50,906 nt of DNA from Pelargonium nanum. Taxonomy: Eukaryota; Streptophyta; Magnoliopsida; Geraniales; Geraniaceae. The DNA lies in the NCBI GenBank assembly GCA_036897485.1, contig JAYMTF010000130.1:1-50906 (forward strand), in the 5' to 3' direction. Under the pieces are notes generated by a model. That model was not told the DNA's origin. It did no database searches and saw only the letters and a list, made by a program, of their open reading frames with translations. This document shows, in pieces, positions 1 to 10,730 of the stretch (positions within the stretch are counted from its first letter, which is position 1; each line of letters opens with the position of its first letter). Both the position numbers and the translations under genes were made by a program.

Positions 1-1615
1 TACGAGTCTGGCGGAGGAAGCATGCACTCGTCGCCATTAAAGTAGATCTTCCGCGGGAATGCCCATCCCTGCTTGAAGGTGAAGGTGTTAATGTCCTTCT
101 CAAGAAGCACCTCAGACTGAACATTTCCAAATGGTCCAGCTTCCATCAGCAGATCATTGTAAAATTTGGTGCCATAAAACATTCCCGTGTCATCTGCGTA
201 GGCGTATATTGTTAGAATGTAACTGACATAGAAAACTAAGATAGAGAAAGTGGATTATGTGCTTACTGATGGACTGATAGGGAACAAGCGGCTTGTAGTC
301 GAAGCTGAAAACTTGTGTGACGTTGTTAAGGTTCGGATGCTGGACAACGAGAGTCCAGAGCGTGTAGTTCATCCGATAGTTGAAGTTAGTGATTGAAACC
401 TTGACGCGCCAGTAGTCCTTGTAGTTGAGCTTGACATGCCAGTGTACCCTGATTGGGCACATATGCTTTGTGCATTGGAGTAGAGGAGAATTATCTTTTT
501 TGGGTGTGTTCACTCCAACCATGCTTAGGATCTTTGAATCACTCCTACCAATCAGAAATTGATTCTAATTAGGATCTTGAGAAGTAAACATTTGGAAGAC
601 ATGGAAATACATGGTTATGGTAGCTTACTCCACACAGTTTTCTTTGTTCTGGCAGCCACAGGCGCAAGTTGGACAAGGAGTGATTGTCTCATTGTAGAAA
701 GATGACAAAGAGACACAACAACTGGGGTTTTTGCTTGCAAGAAACTGTGAGTAAGTGCAGGTCACATTCCATGTCACTGTAAATTGTACACAACATTCAC
801 ATTAGTATTAATTCTTTGATCTTTCTCATAGTCTTATGACAGATGAAACAGGACTTACTGAGGGCCTGAGTTTTACGCCTGCGATCAGGGGAGAGGAAGT
901 TGGTAGGAGGCACAATCTTGGCAGGGCTGCAGGTGTATCCGGGTCCTGGACCGAGCAGAGTGAAGTTCTTGGGGAGAATCACAGTCTTGTTAGTAGTACC
1001 CGCCTGACCGACGCTGACCTGAAAGGACGAGACAGCAGATTGAGGATCTTGTCCCCAAGATCCTACCACTCCTCCTTTGCAGCAATTGGCGATTTGCTGG
1101 TTGTAAGGGACACCGGGGAGCAAGTCCACAACAGTAGGGGTTTTCTTGCAGCAATGAGGTACATTCCCTTTGAACTTGGAGCAGTCACCTTGCTCGGTGG
1201 TCTGTGCCCCAACCATGGACCATATCACTTCTTTTTTAGCCCATGTCCATCCCAGGGTCCAGCCCGGACTCATGATGTGCCTGTACATTTGGAAATTGTT
1301 CATCGTCACAGTCGCCTGCAAACATTCAGTTTTAACAAAATGATCACATTTGACTCTAACATATATTGTATACATAATTGTTGAAATGGTGTGTACATAC
1401 CACATAGCCATCTGGGGTCCAAGACATGATGTCCCATTTGAGCGTAATGTTCCCGGTTGGATCCAAGGGATCATATGCAACTAAAATCACAAATCAAATA
1501 CAATCAACAAAGGCGAAAAGAGAGATTAAGGAGTAATGTAGAGAGTAGCTATAGCTGATGTACCTGCACGAGAAAAGATAGCGAGGAACGCGAAAGCTGC
1601 TATAAGCAATCTCAT
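1..1615 (-). CDS. COBL4: COBRA-like protein, COBL4/IRX6 type (C-terminus beyond window)
   Basis: GPI-anchored extracellular protein of the COBRA family. COBL4/IRX6 is needed for cellulose deposition in secondary walls. Exons read on the minus strand: 1564-1615, 1401-1480, 859-1315, 629-776, 267-544 and 1-193. All junctions are GT/AG and phase is kept over 402 codons. Visible features are a signal peptide (about residues 1-19, hydrophobic LLIAAFAFLAIF), the mature start YDPLDPTGN, the block KKEVIWSMVGAQTTEQGDC, the family CCVS motif at residues 199-202, a Cys-rich stretch CPTCACGC, and RVHWHVKLNYKDYWRVKV. The exon at the window edge reaches ECMLPPPDS, so only the last part and the GPI signal are missing. 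NNFQ, NTPKKDN and the NLNNVTQVFSFDYKP stretch fit COBL4 better than COBRA itself. The family is certain and the COBL4 subgroup is strong by remembered similarity. Confidence 0.95.
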
Positions 1616-2455
1616 GATGATCTCTATGCCAAAATGGTGTGAAGAAGAAGATGAGAATTGGGAAACTTTGGAGAGAAGGTGCAATATTAATGGAGAGGAG
1701 AGGAGATTGCTTAGGCTTACCAACTGGTTGTTGTTGGTAATGACTTAATAATATTTTTTTGTTCCATGTTTTATATTTTTCCCATATGTTGAAGCAAAGG
1801 GTTAGGTAAGGGGAGATTGGCGGGAGATGAGAAAGATCAGTCTGAGAACTACACCTTAACTGTCTTGGACCGGTTCTGGTTGATGTGAATTTACCAAACT
1901 GTACAGGGTTGTTTTCACTTATAAGTAACATTTAAGTTGCTTTAATTGCCAACTTATGAATTTGTTTGATTACCCATTGAATGAGTTTGTTAAACTGTTG
2001 AATTAAGGATAATATTGGCAACCGAGTGGACTTGTCATCACAGCTCACGTTTGGTTTGAAAAATTGGAAGGGTCAAACTCAAGTGAGTCCCAATCCAGTT
2101 AAAAAGAGACGTCCCAACAGCTTATGCTTCAACAGTTGACTTTATATTCTCTATATATTCCAAATTATAAGTAGAGAAGATGAATTTTTCTTCTCGGATC
2201 ATTTTCATGCATATTGGGCCACCAGGTGGCTACTAATGGGCCTAGGCCTTTAAAGATAAATTGGGCTTTTTTGTACATGCTTTGCGGTTCGAAAAAGAGG
2301 TTGATTAAGTTACAACTCAAACCAATCAATTTGATGTTTACTTAATTGGGCAATGCACTATCTAATTCAACATTACAATGTGGATTAGGAATAAAAACAT
2401 ACTATGTTTATATTAAACAATTTTTCGTCAATTTTAATTTGTTTCGCCATAAACT
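1616..2455. other. Intergenic: upstream region of COBL4, no gene seen
   Basis: This AT-rich stretch holds the promoter side of the leftward COBL4-type gene. The longer open frames on the minus strand (to about 1930) run through the 5' leader of COBL4 and show no family resemblance. I see no RNA gene here. Confidence 0.6.
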
Positions 2456-2472
2456 AAGAAATGATATATATG
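2456..2472. repeat. Left target-site duplication of the LINE insert
   Basis: The 17 bases aagaaatgatatatatg are repeated exactly at 2852-2868, directly after the element's A-tail. Confidence 0.88.
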
Positions 2473-2851
2473 TGAGCCGGAAATTGTCGAAGCAATGGCA
2501 GCAAGAGAGGCATTGGACTGGGCTAGATCAATGGGATGGCGGAAGATAGAGTTGGAGATGGATGCCAGGAACGTGGTAATGGCGGTAAAGACTGGAGGGG
2601 AAGGTTATCCTAGTGCCTCGGATCTTTTATTTTCAGACATCGTTGTGATGTCATGTCATTTTGAGTCCGTTGTGTTTAATTATGTTAACAGAGAGGCTAA
2701 CCAGGTAGCTCATAGATTAGCTCGTTCGGCGCATTCGATAGATGGAGTTAGAACCTGGCATAGTAGTGTCTGCCCAATTGTAATTGACGATCTCCTAAGT
2801 GTCGTCGTTATGAATTAATAAAGTTCTAAACTTTTTGGTCAAAAAAAAAAA
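2473..2851 (+). mobile_element. 5'-truncated LINE (non-LTR retrotransposon) 3' end
   Basis: The element keeps only the 3' end of a plant LINE: the last part of an RNase H domain, a short 3' UTR with TAATAAAG after the stop, and an A-run at 2841-2853. It is flanked by a perfect 17-bp direct repeat, aagaaatgatatatatg, at 2456-2472 and 2852-2868; the second copy overlaps the end of the A-run. Severe 5' truncation, an A-tail and a target-site duplication of this length are the marks of target-primed reverse transcription. The perfect repeat suggests a fairly recent insertion. Boundaries may shift by one or two bases because of the A-run. Confidence 0.88.
2495..2818 (+). pseudogene. LINE RNase H-like domain fragment (RVT_3 type)
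   Basis: This open frame of 107 codons is the C-terminal RNase H-like domain of a LINE polyprotein. It shows the usual order: AMAAREALDWARSMGWRKIELEMDARNVV, here split as MAAREALDWARSMGW then KIELEMDARNVV, followed by VNREANQVAHRLAR. The frame is also open upstream of the ATG (EPEIVEA), back to the insertion border, so this ATG is internal to a larger ORF and not a real start. The reverse transcriptase and endonuclease are absent, so the fragment cannot move on its own. I call it a transposon remnant rather than a host gene. Confidence 0.85.
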
Positions 2852-2868
2852 AAGAAATGATATATATG
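2852..2868. repeat. Right target-site duplication of the LINE insert
   Basis: Exact copy of 2456-2472. Together the two copies bracket the truncated LINE. Confidence 0.88.
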
Positions 2869-3622
2869 ATAAAGAATTACGAGTTTTTTTTTTTTTTTTT
2901 GCCCATCCAGCATGAGGTTGTTTAATGACTTTAATCCCTAAATTTTTTCATCAATTTGTAGCTACTGAAATTTGAAAAATCTTTATATCTTTTCCAACGT
3001 TCCTGTTTGATTCAAAGTTAAAAATGAGAGGAGAAAAAAAAGTGGTAAAAATAAAATAAGCGAATAAAATCAGAATATTCCTTGCAAAACCGTGTAACGG
3101 TTAAAGTCTATGTTACACTTCTCAATACAATTAGTTGACTCCACTCAGGTCCATTTGAGATATGAAGAGAAATAAACCAATGAAAAGAGAAAACATTGTG
3201 CATCAAAAAAAGAGAAAACATTAACTACGTAATAAGTAGAGTAAACAGGTTCAGTACAACAAACTAAAAAGGGCATGAACCATAATATTAATATTCTTGG
3301 GAAAAAAAAAGAAAAGGAAAAGGAATGGAACATTCTAAGTCAATCCAGAACACCCCAACCTATGCAAGTTTTATCTTAGATTCATGCGAAAACAGGAGGC
3401 TAGCTAGCTCGCCCCTGGTTTTTGATGAAAGTCAAAAATTAAAAGCCCACTGTTAATAAAACCAGCTCACCACCAACATGCACTCTTGTTCTTATATAAA
3501 TATCTCTACAAATTGAATATTGCAATCCAACACTTCCCACCAAAACACAGACACATTCTTGACTACTGTTCTCTTTGTCTTTGGCATCGATCATACAGAA
3601 AGAAGAAGAAGAAGGAGTCATC
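2869..3622. other. Intergenic: promoter side of the MLRQ-like gene
   Basis: AT-rich DNA with a long T-run at 2884-2900. Nothing coding is visible. The TATA box and 5' leader of the next gene occupy the right end. Confidence 0.6.
3493..3501 (+). promoter_or_regulatory. Probable TATA box of the MLRQ-like gene
   Basis: TATATAAAT lies 122 bp upstream of the ATG at 3623. It is the only good TATA match in the leader and sits at a normal distance for a plant gene with a leader of about 90 bases. Confidence 0.6.
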
Positions 3623-4052
3623 ATGGGGCGTTGGGTGAAACCAGAGGTAAAATGGTTCAATTTCATGCATATAATTAATTTCCGAGAGTTTAATGAAACA
3701 TATATATGTACTGATGATATGTTATTTGCATGTACGCAGATATACCCGTTAATGGCTGCAATGACCTTTGTGACCAGCCTATGCGTGTTTCAGTTAACAA
3801 GGAACGTCTTCATGAACCCTGATGTCAGGTACTTACGTACCATATCTTTATTTTATGTAATATGTTAATAATTAAAAGGTGGATTTAATGTTTAAATAAT
3901 GTAGAATAAGCAAAAGCCGTCGCAGCATGGGAGTGCTGGATAATGCAGACGAAGGAGAGAGGTACGCCGAGCATAAACTGCGCAAGTTCCTTCGCACCCG
4001 CCCGCCGGAGATCATGCCCACCATCAACCATTTCTTCTCCGGAGATAAATAA
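3623..4052 (+). CDS. NADH-ubiquinone reductase complex I MLRQ-subunit/B12D-like small protein
   Basis: An 86-residue mitochondrial-type protein from three exons: 3623-3646, 3740-3828 and 3905-4052. The N-terminus MGRWVKPEIYPLMAAM leads into one hydrophobic segment (about residues 9-30). NVFMNPDVR and a basic stretch follow, then DEGERYAEHKLRKFLRTR and the end INHFFSGDK. This order is that of plant B12D/MLRQ proteins, which are annotated as small single-span inner-membrane proteins related to complex I subunit NDUFA4/MLRQ. Their exact role in plants is poorly defined. Length and exon layout are normal. An AATAAA signal follows at 4080-4085, 28 bases after the stop. Confidence 0.93.
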
Positions 4053-4681
4053 ATCAACCATCAATATGTTGTTTACTCTCAATAAAAATTGTCCTTTTCA
4101 GTACTGTTAATTGTCCCTTGAAACAATTTATGTATTGGGACAAATTATTTTGGGACGGAATAGATTTGTTTTCAGGAATTCAAATAGAATATGAATGAGA
4201 TTTTGTTGTTGTCATCGTCTAAAATGGAATATAATTCTTATAGTTTCATATGCACAAGAACTGTCTCAATGTCAAATCTTGTAAAATGGAAGGTTTTGTA
4301 GGAACTATTATTACACAACATTACTTGAGTCCAATGAGATTGCAGGCAAACACTGTGTGTATTCATTCTATTTAATCTAAAATTATGTAATTGCAAAGTT
4401 GTAATTAACATAATGATTAATAAAAAGCACAAACAAGTTATAGCAGGTAAAATAAAGGCAGGGTTGCTGGACATGTGGTTTCAGGTTCTCAATTTTCAAT
4501 CTGTGGATATGAAATATTCCTAAATGATTTAATCTTTGACTATTTCAGTTATTGTTGTTCTTGTAATTGATTCATACAACTTGTTAGAAAAATAATACAC
4601 ATCTGTTTTAGAAACATAACTTGTTTATGTTGGTTTTCCACGGAAATATTGAAGATCAAATTGAAACCTCTCCGATGTTTT

Positions 4682-4806
4682 AGAGTAGCTCTTCCCTTTA
4701 AACCTAAATAACTCATCTCATACCAGAGAGACTCGAACCCAAAACCTTAAATAGAATCCGAAGCACTTAAACAACTTGGCTCAACAAGAGTAGCTCTCCC
4801 CTTTAA
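4682..4806 (-). mobile_element. SINE-like (tRNA-derived) insert with flanking direct repeats
   Basis: On the minus strand the segment reads GAGCCAAGTTGTTTAAG, resembling a pol III box A, then about 30 bases later GGGTTCGAGTCTC, an excellent box B. This spacing and wording are those of a tRNA-derived plant SINE head. The insert is bracketed by 20-base direct repeats that differ at one position: agagtagctcttccctttaa (4682-4701) and agagtagctctcccctttaa (4787-4806), as expected for a target-site duplication. The core is only about 85 bp, so it is a short or truncated copy. A chance tandem duplication is the main alternative. Confidence 0.6.
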
Positions 4807-5370
4807 TATTTCATACCTTTAATTCTTACCCCTTCAATGTTTGTGTTGCACTATTTATGCAAGGGATGATCTCTAATCTCTGGTTATCACACATGGTGTC
4901 TCTTTGACTTGTGCTTAAAACCATGTTCCTCGAGTGAATTGGGAATTTTAGAAAGGTCTATTTACAGCCCAACGCGCGGACTGGCCCGTCTTGACTCTAG
5001 TGTGGGTGCTAGCTAGAACGCCCTGACCCAACACCATATCCTCTCTTAATGTCGCTAGCATTAAGGACCACTTCGAATTCAAAATCAAAGTATGAACACC
5101 GCATTTGGTACAATTAATAGTTAGGTAATAGGTAGTGCATTATGCATTTGACCAAAATTTAGATCTTAAAAATGACAAAAATGCTTTTGTGAATGAACTG
5201 ATCAGTCACGTAACTCTTAGGTGCCGTTGGGGAGAATTCACATTTATAGAGCCACAAAGAAGCAACACGGCCTTCTGATTTGAGTTTTTTCTGTATAAAA
5301 ATACTCGTTTTTAATTTCACACATTAAATATAATATCCATCTTCCCATTTTGTTCCTTAATATCTGTCCG

Positions 5371-5382
5371 TATATATATATA
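5371..5382 (+). promoter_or_regulatory. TATA-like tract upstream of the PLC-X gene
   Basis: An alternating TATATATATATA run lies about 138 bp before the ATG at 5520. It could be the TATA element or simply a dinucleotide repeat. Confidence 0.4.
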
Positions 5383-5519
5383 CCGTGAAACTCTTGTGGG
5401 GGTCTTCTTTGTATGCTCAGCCTCAACTGCCAAAACCATTGTCTTCTTCTTCTTCATTTTCTTTACCTTCCACTGTTACATCTTTCTCATTCTTGCTCTA
5501 ATCATTTCATCATCTCGAA

Positions 5520-7315
5520 ATGGGTCTAGAAAAGTATCTAGTTTTGGTCACAATATGGATGTTGTTGGGCGTTGCGGCGGCTTGCTCTAATGGACAATGC
5601 AGGGTATGTTAATTAACCTTAATAATTATTGATTGCCTCATGATTACACTACTTTTGTTTGATTGTTTGAGGTTTATTTGGGAAGAGTAGCTGCTGGATG
5701 AGTGCTCGACGGACGGAGATTGCGAAGCTGGACTCTATTGCTTCTCTTGTATTGAAGGATTTTCAGGGTCCAGATGTGTTAGATCAACCATTACAGACCA
5801 ATTCAAGCTTCTGGTAATTATTTCTGTTCATTTCAATTCAATACAATTCACATGAGATAGGTAAGAGTAGGAATTGTAGGCATGTTTTTGGTTTGAAACA
5901 GAGCCCAAGAAACGTCACGTTTTGGATGAACAACCCACATGATCCAAAACTACCCCAACACATGCTGTTTTGTGAATTTTAAGATTTTTTATTATTCTGA
6001 GCAGAATAATTCTCTCCCCTTCAACAAATATGCATTTTTGACAACTCACAATTCTTACGCCATTGACGGAGAACCATCTCACACTGGAGTTCCCAGGGTC
6101 ACCTTCACAAATCAAGAAGATACTGTCACCCAACAACTATCTGTAAGTATATATATCCTTAATTTGATGCTTTTTTTATAACATATTTATTGTCATGAAT
6201 CTATGTTTGATTTAACATTTTTCGTATGTAGAATGGAGTTCGCGCCTTGATGCTCGATACATATGATTTTGAAGGAGACGTATGGTTGTGCCATTCTAAT
6301 GGAGGACAGTGCCATTCCTATACTGCTTTTGTAAGTACATCATCATCTTATATAAAACCATCTGTTAAGTATAATCAAGAAACACTTTTGATTCATAGTA
6401 CCAATAATCAGGAACCAGCAATAGACACACTCCGAGAAATAGAGACATTCTTATCAGCAAACCCAACAGAAATCGTCACTCTAATCTTAGAAGACTACGT
6501 TGGTCCCAACGGATTGACAAAGGTATTCACCGATGCTGGTTTGATGAAGTATTGGTTTCCAGTCACAAACATGCCAAAAAACGGCCAAGACTGGCCACTA
6601 GTGAGTGACATGGTCACAAACAATCAAAGGCTACTAGTGTTCACTTCAATCAAATCCAAGGAAGCAGAGGAAGGAATTGCATACCAGTGGAACTACATGG
6701 TTGAAAATCAATGTAACAACTCATCTTTAATATCCTAACAAGTCCTTAACCAAAAGGGTCAATTTTTTTTATGATCCCCAATTCGCTGTACTAATTTTGC
6801 AGATGGGAATGGTGGAATGAAGGCGGGGAGTTGCCCGAACAGGGCAGAATCATCGGGACTCAATGACCGGACAAAATCGTTGGTTTTGGTAAACTACTTT
6901 GAGACCATTCCTATAAAGCAGACTACTTGTGAGCACAATTCTGCAGAGCTCATCAACATGCTTCACACTTGTTATGGCGCGGCTGGGAATCGTTGGGCAA
7001 ACTTTGTTGCAGTTGATTATTACAAGGTACTGTGATTTGATTTTACTTCATATATATTCTTCATGTCCTCTATAGTCTCTAAAGCCAATGTGCACTTGTA
7101 TTTATGCAGAGGAGTGAAGGAGGAGGGTCATTTCAAGCTGTGGACACTCTCAATGGGAGGCTATTATGTGGATGTGATGATGTCCATGTTTGTGTGGTAA
7201 TTTAAAATTGATTAGCATAGTTTTATCAATTCATAGCACAGTTTGTAACAAAATCTTATTGTTTGATTTGCTGTTGCAGCCTGGATCGACTTCAGGAGCC
7301 TGCACGCCGCCATAG
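5520..7315 (+). CDS. PI-PLC X-domain-containing secreted protein (plant PLC-XD type)
   Basis: Eight exons give 363 residues: 5520-5603, 5691-5813, 6005-6142, 6232-6330, 6412-6712, 6803-7026, 7110-7196 and 7280-7315. The start has a clear signal peptide (LVLVTIWMLLGVAAA). A Cys-rich N-domain (CSTDGDCEAGLYCFSC) precedes the PI-PLC X fold. Two histidines sit where the bacterial-type enzyme has its catalytic pair: LTTHNS (H84) and WLCHS (H136). Further family blocks are NGVRALMLDTYDF, GLTKVFTDAGLMKYWFPV, QRLLVFTSIKSKEA and GMKAGSCPNRAESS. Plant members are annotated as glycerophosphodiester or phosphoinositide phospholipase-like, but their substrate is unsettled. The C-terminus ends in PGSTSGACTPP and lacks the hydrophobic GPI tail seen in some relatives. 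Confidence 0.93.
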
Positions 7316-8363
7316 ATGAGTCGATAAGGGAATTAAAACTGAGTCTACTCTGTAATGTATACTGAAATGTTGTTTGCTGAGTAAATGTGAGAATACATTT
7401 GAACAATATGATCATTTAACACTCCAAATTCTGATGTATAATCATATCATTCCTAGAAAACCAGATGGTGATGGTGATGCTACTTTGGTGAGCAACATGT
7501 TTATAAATATTTTGTTGTCTTTGAAACAATATAACTCTTTGCAGTTGAAAATAGGATAAACAATTTGACATTTGTAGGTAACAATGGTGACATTAATTTT
7601 CTAATATTTCATTAGTTCTAACAAATGAAAGTTGGTGGATAAAATTTTCAGGATTAAATATTTGTGATAATAAATGAGAGCATTTATTTGTTTATAATCA
7701 TTAGTTATAATGATTATATCAACTTATAGTATAAATAAAAACAATTTAAGGGTAAGATAATATAAGAACAACAAACATTGGCGTGAAAACCACGCTCACA
7801 TCTTCGTAACATTTTAATTGAAATGACATGAATTTGGTGAATTACGAAAAAGTATGGTTGTTAAAATGCTAAAGTAATTACAAATTAGAAATTTGCATAT
7901 TTTGGTTGCGAAAATGGCATATTTCGAGTTTTCAACTACTAAGTAATGAAATGTTATTATTCTCTTTTTAAACATATTTATGTTAAAAGGATTGCATTGG
8001 AAACCTTTTTATTTCTAAAGGCTATTTCGGTATTTTTATAATTTATATTATTTATTTTTAATCTCGAAAAAAAGTCAAATGATTTGCATTGGTAATAAAT
8101 ACGTTGTATACGCGGCGTAATGATCGTGAGCATATTTTTCTTTCTCTGACATGTCAGTTATATTTAATATTTTACGGTCGAAAAAATCTTTAATATGGAT
8201 CGGAATCTATTCAAGGTAATTAATTCCAAGCCCATTGATTTCCATGTACAGAATTTCCCCCCTTTCTCGAATTTTAGATTTTGTGTACTTTTAACCTTCT
8301 CTACTACTCACTATAAAGCACTCATCTCTCATAGAGCCGTAGAGGGATAGAAATTGGGGAGAA
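7316..8363. other. Intergenic, AT-rich, no gene seen
   Basis: About 1 kb of very AT-rich DNA between the PLC-X gene and the GARP regulator. The open frames are short and unlike any family I know. The right end must hold the promoter of the next gene. Confidence 0.6.
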
Positions 8364-10730
8364 ATGGATTCAAATCTTTTAGATCTTAACTTGAGCTTAA
8401 ACCCTACTTATATTTCCAAGCCGATTGCAACTTTACTAAATGACATATCTCAAATCCACGATGCTTCGGTAAAGAAATTGGTGCTAAATGACTTTGTTCG
8501 TAGGTACGAGGAAGAGTTGTCGAAGGTTGAATTGTTCAAAAACGAACTACCTCAGTGCAATTTATTGTTGATGGATGGTAAGCTGCTGTTGTTGTATTTT
8601 ATTTAATTTTTGCCTTCTAAGAAAATTATTGATTTGCTATGTGTTTTTGAGTTATTCCATTTTTTGGTGATTTGTAGGAATAGTAAATGAGCATTTTTAA
8701 CTTGAATTTTGTGATACTCATCAAAGTTGTATCTCAATATCATTGTCTTTTTTCAAGAATTTTATTTTTCTCATCGTCTCCACTGTAGTCAAGAATCGGA
8801 TCCCTCCTAATCCGTTTGGGGCTAATTGTAAATTAAATTATTAATTATATTTTTTCTAGTAAAAACACATAGTTTTGATCAATAAATTATTAGTTGAAAA
8901 ATAGTCAAATTAAAGTGAGTATGACATCATTAACTATCACTCATGAGTTACTCTTGCCTCAATAGATTTCATTGGTTTGGAGTGCCTAGTAGAATCCAAA
9001 AAGTTTTAACTATGTGTTTATATTTCATGGGCGACTCACTTTCGTCCAATCATTTGTCTGGTTCGTTTTTTCTTTTTGTATATGTATATCACATGGTATC
9101 TGATTATTACACCGAGTGTCAGCTAATTGACTGTTCTCTAACTCCGGCTCCATCTCTTAAAAATGTCAACAAAAGAAAAATTAAATCGGGTGAAATTAGA
9201 TTTCTTTTAACTATGCTCGGTTTTTGATGTGCAGCGATCGAAGTATTGAAATATGAAATTTTGAGTGCGGAGACTGGGAATTGTGATTCTGACAAGTCTA
9301 GGCGACCTTCAATAGAATTTTTGCCCTCGAAGGGCAACAATTTTGATTATGGATTAGGAAAGGAAACCGTAGTGTACCCTCCTCACACTCAATTAGGAGG
9401 AAATCCTTTAATTGGTTCTTCCTCTTCTTCTGAGGTCAGATTCTATTTTCTACTTTTGGGGTTTTAGTTAAGAATTAATTGTCCTTTACTAGTACATTAA
9501 ATCTCACCCCCAAAAAAGAAGAAAATAACGTTTTTGTTTGTTTTTGTAGAATTTTCAAATACCAAATTTAAACGCAACTGAACTGGACAATAATTATATG
9601 AACGAGAATGGACCTTACACGGCCTTTGAAGCGGTGGACCATAACCCTGTATCTGTACCTGAACCTGAACTTGTTGAATCCAACAACACTCGTGTGCCCA
9701 AGCGGTCATCGGGAAATTATAAAGAGAGGAGAGCTTGGACGCCGGAGCTGCATACATTATTTGTGCAAGCATTGGGCCGTCTCGGAGGACCTCAAGGTTT
9801 GACATTGCATTATTTATTACCAAACACTATTTTTCCCAATTAGCAAATAAATCTTTATTTACAAATTTAAAATTGACAACATTTGTCCTGATATATACAC
9901 TAACTTGGGAATCTTTCTCTCTAGACCTACCTGATGTTTTAAAGCATGTAGGATGTAAAAAACAGTTTTAGCTTTTCATTTTTAGATTTTATTCTTAGTG
10001 AAATTTTTTAAGATTTTAAAAACATTTTTAGTTAAAACATTTTATATTTTTTATATTTTGAGTAAATTAAAACGGCATAAAAATAAATAAATAATATTTA
10101 CGTATAATTGATACTAAGTTAAACTTTCAAAAATAAAAATAACAGTTTTCAATTTGAAAAACTAAAAAAAAAAAAAACAATTTTCGATTTTAAATTTGTT
10201 TTTAAATCTTCTAAATAGAACATTTGTTTAACTAAACAAGTTTTACTCTCTTTCCTCTGGTTCAAATAAAAGAGTTTGGATCAATCATATAAGAATCACC
10301 ATGGTTATGGCTTTGATTTCCTCATTGTTTTGTGTGGTAGTGGCTACGCCTAAGCGTATCACAGAGATTATGAGGGTGGATGGGCTGACTGTTGAGCAAG
10401 TCAAGAGTCATCTTCAGGTTTCACATTCAACTCTATTTGATCATACACTTTTCAAGAATTGTAATCTCATTGTATTAAATGATTCAAAACTCCATGAATC
10501 ACACCTAACATTATGGATTTGAATTTGTTTGTTTGATTATAATTCAGAAATACAGACTCCACTTCAAAAGATTGCCACCACCTGATGTTCATCCTGCAAT
10601 ACGTGAAGCTACTACGCAAGATCCATGGGCACCAGCCATTTACTATAGCCATCTCATGGACCCCGCCGCCGCCGCCACCTCCCATGGCGGTCCTGCCACC
10701 GCAGGAGGAGGTCGTGCGGCTCACAATTGA
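8364..10730 (+). CDS. GARP/MYB-SHAQKYF-type regulator, HHO (HRS1 homologue, NIGT1) family
   Basis: Five exons (8364-8577, 9235-9434, 9550-9796, 10341-10417, 10548-10730) encode 306 residues. Three marks place it in the HHO/NIGT1 group of nitrate and phosphate-responsive repressors. The N-terminal coiled region KLVLNDFVRRYEEELSKVEL leads into FKNELPQCNLLLMDAIEVL, the family's hydrophobic domain. A single GARP domain at about 198-251 has RRAWTPELHTLFVQAL, LGGPQVATPKRITEIM, VDGLTVEQ and VKSHLQKYRLH. An LxLxL repression motif (LDLNLSL, residues 6-12) lies at the very N-terminus. The protein is on the short side and ends in an Ala/Gly-rich tail. It is probably a nuclear DNA-binding repressor. The family is firm, but I cannot say which HHO paralogue it is. 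Confidence 0.92.

Larger units (their letters stand above)
4053..5519. other. Intergenic region containing a SINE-like insert
   Basis: AT-rich DNA between two plus-strand genes. Apart from the SINE-like insert (4682-4806) and a TATA-like tract near 5371, I recognise nothing. A patch of higher GC at about 4960-5060 has no coding frame that I recognise and may be another transposon relic. Confidence 0.5.

Noticed and set aside
836..1384. 182-codon plus-strand open frame
   Set aside because: It is antisense to COBL4 exon 3, whose minus-strand translation matches the COBRA family residue by residue.
2346..2549. 67-codon plus-strand frame across the left LINE border
   Set aside because: It joins flanking AT-rich DNA to an out-of-frame reading of the LINE and is not a gene.
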